64,000 nt of DNA from Marinicella sediminis (GTDB lineage: Bacteria > Pseudomonadota > Gammaproteobacteria > Xanthomonadales > Marinicellaceae), in assembly GCF_002000055.1 (NCBI RefSeq), contig NZ_MVBD01000003.1, positions 62,001 through 126,000 of the forward strand. Reading direction: 5' to 3'. The position numbers were made by a program, and so were the translations under genes. Positions 53,320 through 64,000 of the stretch are shown one piece after another; within the stretch, counting starts at the first letter, position 1; every line of letters starts with the position of its first letter. The notes beneath the pieces were generated by a model. The model saw nothing but the letters and a program-made list of their open reading frames with translations, ran no database searches and was not told the DNA's origin.

Positions 53320-55893
53320 ATGCGCATTTTCCAATCCATGTCCGCAATTTTTGTGGTGCTGATGCTCATCAGCTTTACTGCAAAAAGCGAAGAATTCAAT
53401 ACCGCTGAGGTCATCACCCACAGCAGCAAAGGTTTACAACTGGGAGAAGATGAAGGCTATCTGTACCTGTCATTCAGAACCAACACCGACATTTCCAGGC
53501 TGACCATTGATGGCATTGGCTTTGGCAACAAAATCAGGTTCAGTGATGTCAAACAAGGCATCAACCATGCTTTGCTTAAAGTCAAAGCAGGTGAGTACTA
53601 CATTGAACACATCAACATCTTTGTTGGCATTGGTGCAGTGCGTTCAAACCTGAAAGCCGATGACCACCGCTTTACCGTAAAACCTGGTGTGGTCAATTAT
53701 CCCGGCAGTTGGGATTTTGAGGCTGAGTGGGTGGAAAACCTCAGGGCACAAATGAGATTGGACAGTTATAACTTTTTGAGTTTGGAACTGGTGAAATTCA
53801 AACAGCAATTCGGTCAACAGTTACAAGACCTGAAGTTTGTGTATCAGGGCGCCATTGAAGACCCTTATACCGCCTATCTGGATGAGGCTTTGAAGGACCA
53901 TGGTGGCACCGCTGCTTTGTCATCCATTAATTTCCTTGATCAACCGATGACAGATTGGCCCATGACGGTTCTGACTGAATTAACCACCACTGTATCGGTG
54001 GACATGAAATACCCCCGCATCAGGGACTACTTTCACTATGATGAGCAAACCATTCGTGCGGTCAGTCCTGACGAGAAGCACTTGCTGTTCAGTGCGGTGT
54101 TGGGTGAAGTGGTCACTGTTGGTTTGATCCGGGTGGCGGACTTCAACACCTATGTGCTGTATCAACAAAAGCTACCTGAAAACAGTCGGGTCAGTGAACT
54201 CAGTTGGGTCGACAGGGACAGTTTTTTCATGACCTTGTCCAACAGGGGTGAAGAGCACAATTATGTGGCGCACCTGACGATGGATTCAACTGCCAACTCG
54301 ATTGATGCCCGGTTTGTCCGGTTCAGAATCACCGGTGAATTGTTGGCCGCCTTGCCAGCGGTGGAAAACACCCTCTTTTTTCAGGCCGATCAAGCGGTCA
54401 GATCGAACCACAAAAACACCTTGTACCGGGTTGATGTGACCGATGATAAAAGCATCCAAGCCTCTTTCCACAAACCCCATCAGCCCACCCGCAAGTTAAA
54501 AGACGTGGTCGATTGGCTGGTTGATCCCCGGGGGGTGGTGAGGGCGGCGCTGGCGATCAGCTATGATAAGAAAGCAGAGCAGACCGATCTGCACTACTGG
54601 TTTCTGGAAGACCCGACCAGTAATGATTGGCAGGAAATCAGGACGGTGCATGGTTCTGAAAACCTCATCTGGCTGAAGTCGCTGAGCCCCGATGAACAAT
54701 CGTTTTATGTGTTGACCAATGAATTCAATGACAAATATGCCATTCACCAATATGCCACAGCAGATGGTTCACACATGGGAGTGTTTCATGAAGATCCGGA
54801 TCATGACATACTGAATGTGTTGTATGATCGCTCGACCCACGAAATCATAGGTTACACCTTTCTGGAAAATGGTTTGTTACAGGCCCATTATTTCAAGGAG
54901 TTGGATGAGCGGTTTGAGCGGGCACGACAGGACAATCCGGATGTGCAACTTTTTCAGGTACAGCAACTGAAAACCCAGCAACGCCTGCTGTTGTTTGGAT
55001 TGACCCCCAGCTCAAAGGGAGCCTGGTACATGCTCAATCAGGAAACCGGTCTGGCAGATAAGATTTTTGACATCAGTCCGAACTATGAGCGGTTGCCCAA
55101 GGGCATCCATCATACACTGTTTACCCAGACCGATGACGGTGTTGAGCTCGAGGGTTTTCTGGTGATGCCACAACTTGAGGAGGGGCAAAAAGCGCCCTTG
55201 ATTGTGATGCCTCATGGTGGCCCGATCGGGGTTCAGGACATGGCGCACAACAATGAGGTACAACACTTTCTGGCGGCTCAGGGCTTTGCCACTTTACGGG
55301 TCAATTACCGGGGTTCTGGTGGATACGGCAAAGAATTTCAGTCGATGGGCAACCAACAGTGGGGTGAAAAAATTGAGCAAGACATCCACAGCATGACCCA
55401 ACATGCTTTTGCCACTCACCCACTGGATGTCAGCAAAACCTGTGCCATGGGTGGCAGCTATGGTGGCTATTCTGCACTGATGCTCACTTATTTGTATCCC
55501 GAAACCTATTTGTGCGCCGTGTCATTTGCCGGCGTCATGGATCTGCCTTTGTTGTTCACTTCGCGGGACCTGTCGAAAAATCCAGAGATGGCTGAAAAGT
55601 TGACTGAAATTGTGGGGGATCCGATCAACCAAATCAATCGCCTGACAGAGAAATCACCGGTTTATTTGCTAAAGGAAATGAAGCGTCCGTTTATGTTGTT
55701 TCAGGGCATGAAAGACAGTCGGGTGAGGGTGGAACATGCGGTGCGGATGCAACAGTTGATGACCTTGTATGGAATGACGCATGAAGTGGTGTTGTTTGAG
55801 AATGAAGGCCATTCGTTCAGTCAGAAAAATACCCCACTGTTGTATCTGGACAGGTCTCTGAAGTTTCTTAAAAAACACATGAACCTGAAATAA
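53320..55893 (+). CDS. Secreted S9-family peptidase (prolyl-oligopeptidase type)
   Basis: 857 residues with a signal (IFVVLMLISFTAKS, near residue 20), a beta-propeller N-terminal part and a C-terminal alpha/beta-hydrolase. The catalytic triad is Ser713 in GGSYGGYSALM, Asp799 in MKDSRVRVEHA and His831 in NEGHSFS. The family hydrolyses short peptides or acyl-amino acids. AGGAG stands before the ATG. It is the only gene between modC and the convergent eno. Confidence 0.9.
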   Translation: MRIFQSMSAIFVVLMLISFTAKSEEFNTAEVITHSSKGLQLGEDEGYLYLSFRTNTDISRLTIDGIGFGNKIRFSDVKQGINHALLKVKAGEYYIEHINIFVGIGAVRSNLKADDHRFTVKPGVVNYPGSWDFEAEWVENLRAQMRLDSYNFLSLELVKFKQQFGQQLQDLKFVYQGAIEDPYTAYLDEALKDHGGTAALSSINFLDQPMTDWPMTVLTELTTTVSVDMKYPRIRDYFHYDEQTIRAVSPDEKHLLFSAVLGEVVTVGLIRVADFNTYVLYQQKLPENSRVSELSWVDRDSFFMTLSNRGEEHNYVAHLTMDSTANSIDARFVRFRITGELLAALPAVENTLFFQADQAVRSNHKNTLYRVDVTDDKSIQASFHKPHQPTRKLKDVVDWLVDPRGVVRAALAISYDKKAEQTDLHYWFLEDPTSNDWQEIRTVHGSENLIWLKSLSPDEQSFYVLTNEFNDKYAIHQYATADGSHMGVFHEDPDHDILNVLYDRSTHEIIGYTFLENGLLQAHYFKELDERFERARQDNPDVQLFQVQQLKTQQRLLLFGLTPSSKGAWYMLNQETGLADKIFDISPNYERLPKGIHHTLFTQTDDGVELEGFLVMPQLEEGQKAPLIVMPHGGPIGVQDMAHNNEVQHFLAAQGFATLRVNYRGSGGYGKEFQSMGNQQWGEKIEQDIHSMTQHAFATHPLDVSKTCAMGGSYGGYSALMLTYLYPETYLCAVSFAGVMDLPLLFTSRDLSKNPEMAEKLTEIVGDPINQINRLTEKSPVYLLKEMKRPFMLFQGMKDSRVRVEHAVRMQQLMTLYGMTHEVVLFENEGHSFSQKNTPLLYLDRSLKFLKKHMNLK

Positions 55894-55899
55894 GCAAAC

Positions 55900-55931
55900 T
55901 CAGGCAAGTCCCCGGCTGGGAACTTGCCTGA
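55900..55931. terminator. Bidirectional terminator between the S9 peptidase and eno
   Basis: TCAGGCAAGT and ACTTGCCTGA form a 10-base stem, with an inner CCC/GGG pairing after a one-base bulge. It lies between the stops of two convergent genes. Confidence 0.8.
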
Positions 55932-55939
55932 AGTCAGGT

Positions 55940-58058
<2,119 letters not shown>

Positions 58059-58100
58059 GGGGTTCTCGCTTGCTGATGTGGATGGCTTCATTGTACCTTT

Positions 58101-59809
<1,709 letters not shown>

Positions 59810-59832
59810 CTGTTCAGCACTCAATACTGGCC

Positions 59833-59858
59833 TGAACCTGAGTATTAATTCAGGTTCA
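59833..59858. terminator. Hairpin downstream of the antiporter gene
   Basis: TGAACCTGA and TCAGGTTCA form a 9-base stem with an eight-base loop, just after the leftward antiporter gene. There is no T run on its downstream side. Confidence 0.45.
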
Positions 59859-59892
59859 TTGGTTGATTGACCCGTTTCCCGGTATGCGCAGC

Positions 59893-61149
59893 TTAATGGT
59901 GCTCTTTGATTTGACTGGCAAATTTTACCTTCCAGAACTTGATGGTGATGGGCACCGAAATGTTCAGTAAAAAGGCAGTGATCATCAGGGTGTAAAACAC
60001 TTCGAGGGTGAAGATCTGATACTGCACAAATGCAATGTTCATTACCACAAAGGCCAACTCAGCCCGTCCCAGCATACCAAAACCGATCATCCAGCTGTCT
60101 GGCCAGCTGAATTTGCCGGTGTAATGGGCCGCCACTCCGGCTGACAGGATTTGACCCACAAATAAGCCGGCAAACAGCAGAACGGCTTCCGGTAAAACAT
60201 CCAGCAACATCTGTGCGTCAAAAATAAGATGGGTGCCCATGGTGACGAAAAATACCGGACCGATCCAGGTGAATGCCACGTTGTCGATGATTTTGCGGGC
60301 TTCCATGTAATAGTCTTTTTCATGTTCCTGGTGAAAATCAAAATATTCATTGCGAATGACCAGCCCCGCCATGTAGGCACCGATGGCCGGATGGAAACCA
60401 AATTCATGGGCCAGCAGGCCCACCGAAACAGCGATCAATAACAGCGACAGGATGGTGTATTCACCTTTACCCATGGAGAGGATTTTTCGTAAATTGATGT
60501 GACCGATGATCGGAATGAGCCTGACCCAGCCGGTGCTGGTTGGGAACAACCATTTACCCATGATGACCACAGTGAGGAAGAACAGCACGGCTTTGCCCAG
60601 GATCAGCACAATGCCGCTGACACTGAGTGTGCCTTCTCCAGCTGCGATGGGCACCAGAATGGCCACCAAAGCCAATGAGGCGATGTCATCCAGCACGGCC
60701 GAAGTCATGATGCCAGTGGCAGCCGGCGTGGTGTTCAGGCCTTCCGATTTGAGTGACACCATGGTCAGGGACACCGCGGTGGCAGTCATGGCCAGGCCAC
60801 ACAACAGCGCGATGCTGGCATCGCCCCAGTATTGCCAGGCCAGGAAGTAGGCGATACAAAATGGTGCCAGGGCCCCAAAAAATGCAATCCCCCAGGAGCG
60901 TTTGATGCTGGTCACAAAGGTGTTGACGTTTTCTTCAAAACCCAAAGCAAACATGATAATGATGATACCCAGTTCCGACAGGTCCATGATGAAGCTGGGC
61001 AATTCTTTGGGCAAAATGCCCAGGTTGGCCAGCAGGGTACCGAAAAATAAAAACCAAAGCACTGGGGTCAGGCGTGATACATGGGCCAGCCAGGCGGCGA
61101 AAAAGACACTCACCCAGATGATGGCGAGTAACAGTAAATCATGGTGCAT
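59893..61149 (-). CDS. Cation/proton antiporter, CPA2 type (KefB-like)
   Basis: A 418-residue membrane protein with about twelve helices. Motifs are LWFLFFGTLLANLGILP, LGIIIIMFALGFEEN, ATAVSLTMVSLKSEGL, the GIMTSAVLDDIASLALVAI segment with the DD pair, and MLGRAELAFVV. It probably exchanges K+ or Na+ for H+. There is no C-terminal TrkA-N domain, so it lacks the usual KefB regulation. Confidence 0.9.
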   Translation of the reverse strand: MHHDLLLLAIIWVSVFFAAWLAHVSRLTPVLWFLFFGTLLANLGILPKELPSFIMDLSELGIIIIMFALGFEENVNTFVTSIKRSWGIAFFGALAPFCIAYFLAWQYWGDASIALLCGLAMTATAVSLTMVSLKSEGLNTTPAATGIMTSAVLDDIASLALVAILVPIAAGEGTLSVSGIVLILGKAVLFFLTVVIMGKWLFPTSTGWVRLIPIIGHINLRKILSMGKGEYTILSLLLIAVSVGLLAHEFGFHPAIGAYMAGLVIRNEYFDFHQEHEKDYYMEARKIIDNVAFTWIGPVFFVTMGTHLIFDAQMLLDVLPEAVLLFAGLFVGQILSAGVAAHYTGKFSWPDSWMIGFGMLGRAELAFVVMNIAFVQYQIFTLEVFYTLMITAFLLNISVPITIKFWKVKFASQIKEHH

Positions 61150-61258
61150 GATGCAAACCCTCTTTTCAATCAGTCTGTTTGATTGTACCCTTTGGGTTTT
61201 TGCTGCGGTTGTATGATGGGTGGATTCGCCTGACTAATTGAGCCATGTTTGACGTGGG

Positions 61259-61567
61259 TCAATCTTTCCCCGGCAAGTCAGGCTTGTTGGCCTTTTGAGC
61301 CTGGTGATAAGCCCGGTAAACGTTGATGCGGTCGAACATGTTGATCACTGTACCGACCAGCACCACCAAAGGTATGACAGCATACAAAAACGCTTCCTGG
61401 TTAGCAAACACCATGATGCCGGTTTGAAATAAATGTTCAACGGGCTCTTTGGCGAGGTCTGTGTAGACCTGGTAATTGCCAATGACGATCAATAATACAC
61501 AAATGACGCTGGTGACCAGTGAACCCCTGATGTTGTACAGCAAGCTTTTTTCAAATGCCAGCTTCAT
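61259..61567 (-). CDS. Small membrane protein of unknown function
   Basis: 102 residues with two predicted membrane helices (SVICVLLIVIGNYQVY near 20-35; AFLYAVIPLVVLVGTVINMF near 59-78) and a basic C-terminus. No family was recognised. It follows deoA after 13 bases, so it may share its transcript; the antiporter gene lies 109 bases further on. Confidence 0.7.
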   Translation of the reverse strand: MKLAFEKSLLYNIRGSLVTSVICVLLIVIGNYQVYTDLAKEPVEHLFQTGIMVFANQEAFLYAVIPLVVLVGTVINMFDRINVYRAYHQAQKANKPDLPGKD

Positions 61568-61580
61568 GTCTTACGGGGCT

Positions 61581-62891
61581 TCAGACCCGGTCCAGAATCA
61601 TCTGTGGCTCGTTCGGCTTCTTTGCTTTAATGGTAAAGCAGGCCCGCAGGTTTGTTTTCGCTTTCAACAACGCCTCAGGAGAGCTGGCGTGAACCATGGC
61701 CAACGGCGTCTGCGGATCCACCTGATCACCGATTTTTTTGATTTCTGAATAACCCACCGCCAAATCAATGGTGCCCTCGCTGTGGGTTCTGCCACCACCC
61801 AAATCGATGATGCTCAATCCCAGCTCACGGCATTCGATTGCCGTGACATAGCCTGAATGGGCGGCAAATACCGGCTCCACCAGATCGGCCTGTGGCAGGT
61901 ATTTGGCTGGTTGATCCATGAGGTCAGTCGGACCGCCATGAGCAACCACCATGCGGGCAAACTGTTCGGCTGCCCGGCCACTGGAAATGGCCTGAAAAAC
62001 CTGCAAGCGGGCATCATTGATGTCGCCGGCCAATTTTCCCATCAACAGCATCTCAGCGGCCAGATTCACCACCAGTTCGTTCAATGCCACATCACTGGGT
62101 GGTTGTTTCAGGTAGTCAATGGCCTCGGCCACTTCCAGGCTGTGCCCGGCGGTGTGACCAATGACCTGATCCATGTGGGTGATCAATGCCCGGGTGGGAA
62201 TGGTCGAAACCTGAACGATGGAGGCAGCCAGGTCTTTGGCCATGGTGTAATCATTGGCGAATGCACCGCTGCCACACTTGACATCCATCACCAAAGCATC
62301 CAGCCCGGCGGCCAGTTTTTTTGACAAAATAGAGGCGGTAATCAGTGGTATGCTGTCTACCGTTGCGGTGATGTCACGGGTGGCATAAATGCGTTTATCG
62401 GCCGGCGCCAGATCTGCGGTTTGGCCGATGATGGAGCAGCCCACTTCTTTGACAATGCGTTGAAAACGTTTGGTGTCAATTTGGGTGTTGTAACCTGGGA
62501 TGGCTTCGAGTTTATCCAGCGTACCACCGGTATGGCCCAGCCCGCGACCAGAAATCATTGGCACATAACCGCCACAGGCAGCAACAATGGGTGCCAGCAT
62601 CAGTGACAGTTTATCGCCCACACCACCGGTCGAATGCTTGTCGACCACCGGTCCCGGCAGATTCAGTGACTGCCAATTAAGCACGTCACCTGAGTGTTGC
62701 ATTTCACGGGTCAAAGCGCGGCATTCGGCGACACTCATGTTTTGAAAATACACCGCCATGGTCAACGCGGCAATCTGGCCTTCACTGATGGTTTGCTTGG
62801 TGATGCCTTCCACAAAGAACGCCAATTCTTCGTTGCTCAATTCAAAGCCATTGCGCTTTTTGCGGATGATTTCCTGTGGTAAAAATGTCAT
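61581..62891 (-). CDS. deoA: Thymidine phosphorylase
   Basis: Splits thymidine with phosphate to thymine and deoxyribose-1-phosphate. The 436-residue protein starts FLPQEIIRKKRNGFELSNEE and has VDKHSTGGVGDKLSLML, MISGRGLGHTGGTLDKLE, DVKCGSGAF and GGGRTHSEG. A -10-like TATAAT (read leftward, 62937-62942) lies upstream with a weak -35. It is alone or with the small membrane protein. Confidence 0.96.
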   Translation of the reverse strand: MTFLPQEIIRKKRNGFELSNEELAFFVEGITKQTISEGQIAALTMAVYFQNMSVAECRALTREMQHSGDVLNWQSLNLPGPVVDKHSTGGVGDKLSLMLAPIVAACGGYVPMISGRGLGHTGGTLDKLEAIPGYNTQIDTKRFQRIVKEVGCSIIGQTADLAPADKRIYATRDITATVDSIPLITASILSKKLAAGLDALVMDVKCGSGAFANDYTMAKDLAASIVQVSTIPTRALITHMDQVIGHTAGHSLEVAEAIDYLKQPPSDVALNELVVNLAAEMLLMGKLAGDINDARLQVFQAISSGRAAEQFARMVVAHGGPTDLMDQPAKYLPQADLVEPVFAAHSGYVTAIECRELGLSIIDLGGGRTHSEGTIDLAVGYSEIKKIGDQVDPQTPLAMVHASSPEALLKAKTNLRACFTIKAKKPNEPQMILDRV

Positions 62892-63043
62892 GGTATTCGT
62901 CAGTCAGCTTCACTGGTTGTTCAACAGGGATTGATCATTATACGATGATTGCGCTGAAATTTTATGAAAAACCTCGCAGATGGTTGATGCAACATATGTG
63001 GATGATGAACGGTTGCCTCTCTGGAATCACCAACTCGTTGGAG

Positions 63044-63061
63044 CGTGGACTTCAGTCCACG
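63044..63061. repeat. Palindrome of a REP-like type
   Basis: CGTGGACT and AGTCCACG form an 8-base perfect stem with a two-base loop. The pattern GGACTTCAGTCC is seen as a dispersed element in many bacterial genomes. Confidence 0.6.
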
Positions 63062-63083
63062 TCTGTTGTCAATACATCATCAT

Positions 63084-63096
63084 CGGGCTTGACCCG
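63084..63096. repeat. Short palindromic element CGGGCTTGACCCG
   Basis: The arms CGGG and CCCG flank CTTGA. The longer sequence around it, TCGGGCTTGACCCGGA, resembles dispersed intergenic elements seen in other proteobacteria. Confidence 0.5.
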
Positions 63097-63151
63097 GAGA
63101 TCTCATAATGAATCAGTTCATGCTTTGTGATCAATCTGCACTCTGCTTATG

Positions 63152-63205
63152 GAGATTGCTGCGCCTGCGGCTCGCAATGACTGAGCCGGGGTCCAGTGTC
63201 GTCAT
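63152..63205. repeat. Intergenic repeat-like element with CGCAATGAC core
   Basis: GAGATTGCTGCGCCTGCGG followed by CTCGCAATGAC resembles dispersed repeats with ATTGC/GCAAT ends (internal arms at 63155-63159 and 63173-63177). It is followed by GTCATTCTCGC at 63200-63210, whose ATGAC complement pairs with AATGAC at 63176-63181. The HEAT gene stop lies within the right part. Confidence 0.5.
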
Positions 63206-64000
63206 TCTCGCAGGTTGTTGTGCAGCAGATTCTTTTCGAATGATGCAGCCATACGCCTGGTTTCCGGGTGATGGTCATTTTTCAGGGTGTCTAGAAATTT
63301 CTTGAACATGTCACCATTTGGACCTTCAATTTTGAGTAAGTTCTTCAATATGATCACGTCAGTGTCATCCTCAGTGATGTAACACCCTTCCATATATTTG
63401 TTGTCGTATACATATGGTTTCAAATGCTCAAGTACCGCTGTTGAACGGTTTCCAAAATGGCCAAGTGCCATCAATGCGGCAGAAACAGCGACGGTACTAC
63501 ACCTGGTGAATACTTCGACCAAGGCATCAATGACTTCTGTAGAACCTGAATCAAGTTTGGTCAGGGCGTCACACACGGCGACCAGGGTGTTTTCCAATCG
63601 ATATGTACTGTTCAATTCGGTGTCCAGTAAACCCAGTAAATCTGGAATTGTGAAAGCTGCTGCATGACCGATGTCCGCAAGGGCATCTATGGCGGCATCA
63701 CGAGCAGACCAATCATGTCCCTCGGTGTCATTCAACAAAGCAGCGATGCGTTTGATGATGGCATGCTCTCTGATCTCCAGTCGGCCTAAAGAGTAAGCCG
63801 CTGTGGCCCTTAGGTACCAGACAGGGCTGGACAGTTCTTTATTGAGCAATGTGATGGCCTCAGCCCTCAGTGTTGTACAGGCTGAAGCGGCGAACAGCGC
63901 TTTTGACTTGAGATCGCCCTCTGTGATCCGGCACTGACTGAGCACAAAAGCTGCGGCTTCAACCGGCAACTGAGGACACAACCCAAAGCTGTGGAGTAAG
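63202..64000 (-). CDS. HEAT-repeat protein (partial at the right edge)
   Basis: The frame is open to the window edge, so the N-terminus is missing. The visible ~266 residues are helical HEAT-like repeats (for example SSPVWYLRATAAYSLGRL, SARDAAIDALADIGHAA, VSAALMALGHFGN). The last residues and stop lie within repeat-like DNA that also covers the intergenic region. Partner or function unknown; such repeats usually bind proteins. Confidence 0.75.
   Translation of the reverse strand, partial: LLHSFGLCPQLPVEAAAFVLSQCRITEGDLKSKALFAASACTTLRAEAITLLNKELSSPVWYLRATAAYSLGRLEIREHAIIKRIAALLNDTEGHDWSARDAAIDALADIGHAAAFTIPDLLGLLDTELNSTYRLENTLVAVCDALTKLDSGSTEVIDALVEVFTRCSTVAVSAALMALGHFGNRSTAVLEHLKPYVYDNKYMEGCYITEDDTDVIILKNLLKIEGPNGDMFKKFLDTLKNDHHPETRRMAASFEKNLLHNNLRE

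Larger units (their letters stand above)
62892..63201. other. Intergenic stretch with repeat-like palindromes
   Basis: 310 bases with no convincing gene. It carries the deoA promoter region on the left and three short repeat-like elements between 63044 and 63205, given as separate entries. Small frames here have no family sequence. Confidence 0.6.

Overview
The window looks like a chromosomal segment of a free-living, probably marine gammaproteobacterium. The evidence is the core gene set and its order (pyrG-kdsA-eno, pal-cpoB-queE-queC, bactofilin-erpA), the sodium and osmotic genes (NhaB, a CPA2-type antiporter, MscL, a MscS relative) and several large secreted proteins. The gene content recalls Marinicella and its relatives, but that is an impression from protein style and not a search result. 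No rRNA, tRNA, CRISPR array, prophage or insertion sequence was recognised.

Left part (1-20 kb): a leftward operon glyA-nusB-thiL-pgpA is cut by the window edge. hemJ is divergent from a rightward cluster of DUF6776-like protein, bactofilin, erpA, nudC and mutM. Then come a large cyclic-di-GMP protein, rep helicase, an ECF sigma-factor cassette with a likely self-activated promoter, rpmE2, gltA with rsmJ, a small basic DNA-binding-like protein, an orphan OppA-like binding protein and a plant-type glutamate-cysteine ligase.

Middle (20-41.4 kb): two large secreted repeat proteins flank nhaB and share a C-terminal Gly-x-Trp domain. They are followed by a membrane Ser/Thr kinase with TPRs, a YeiH-family exporter, and the operon pal-cpoB-queE-queC-MOSC protein, in which pal is separated from any tolB. 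A secreted lipase-like hydrolase and a second exported protein form a pair behind a promoter that overlaps an inverted repeat. A leftward operon holds a DUF4442 thioesterase-like protein, paaZ and a PlsC-like acyltransferase.

Right part (41.4-64 kb): a 1474-residue hybrid sensor kinase with a two-component beta-propeller input, a free-methionine-sulfoxide reductase, mscL, glnA with a good sigma-54 promoter, a MscS-type channel translationally chained to modABC, an S9 peptidase, then the leftward genes eno-kdsA-pyrG, a cation/proton antiporter, a small membrane protein and deoA. A cluster of short palindromic repeats separates deoA from a HEAT-repeat protein that runs off the right edge.

Most of the window is housekeeping. 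The less ordinary parts are the ECF cassette with its promoter, the lipase pair with its putative operator, the shared domain in the two secreted proteins, the giant hybrid kinase with a degenerate receiver, the missing canonical start of thiL, and the repeat cluster near 63.1 kb. I did not find a clear new defence or mobile system.
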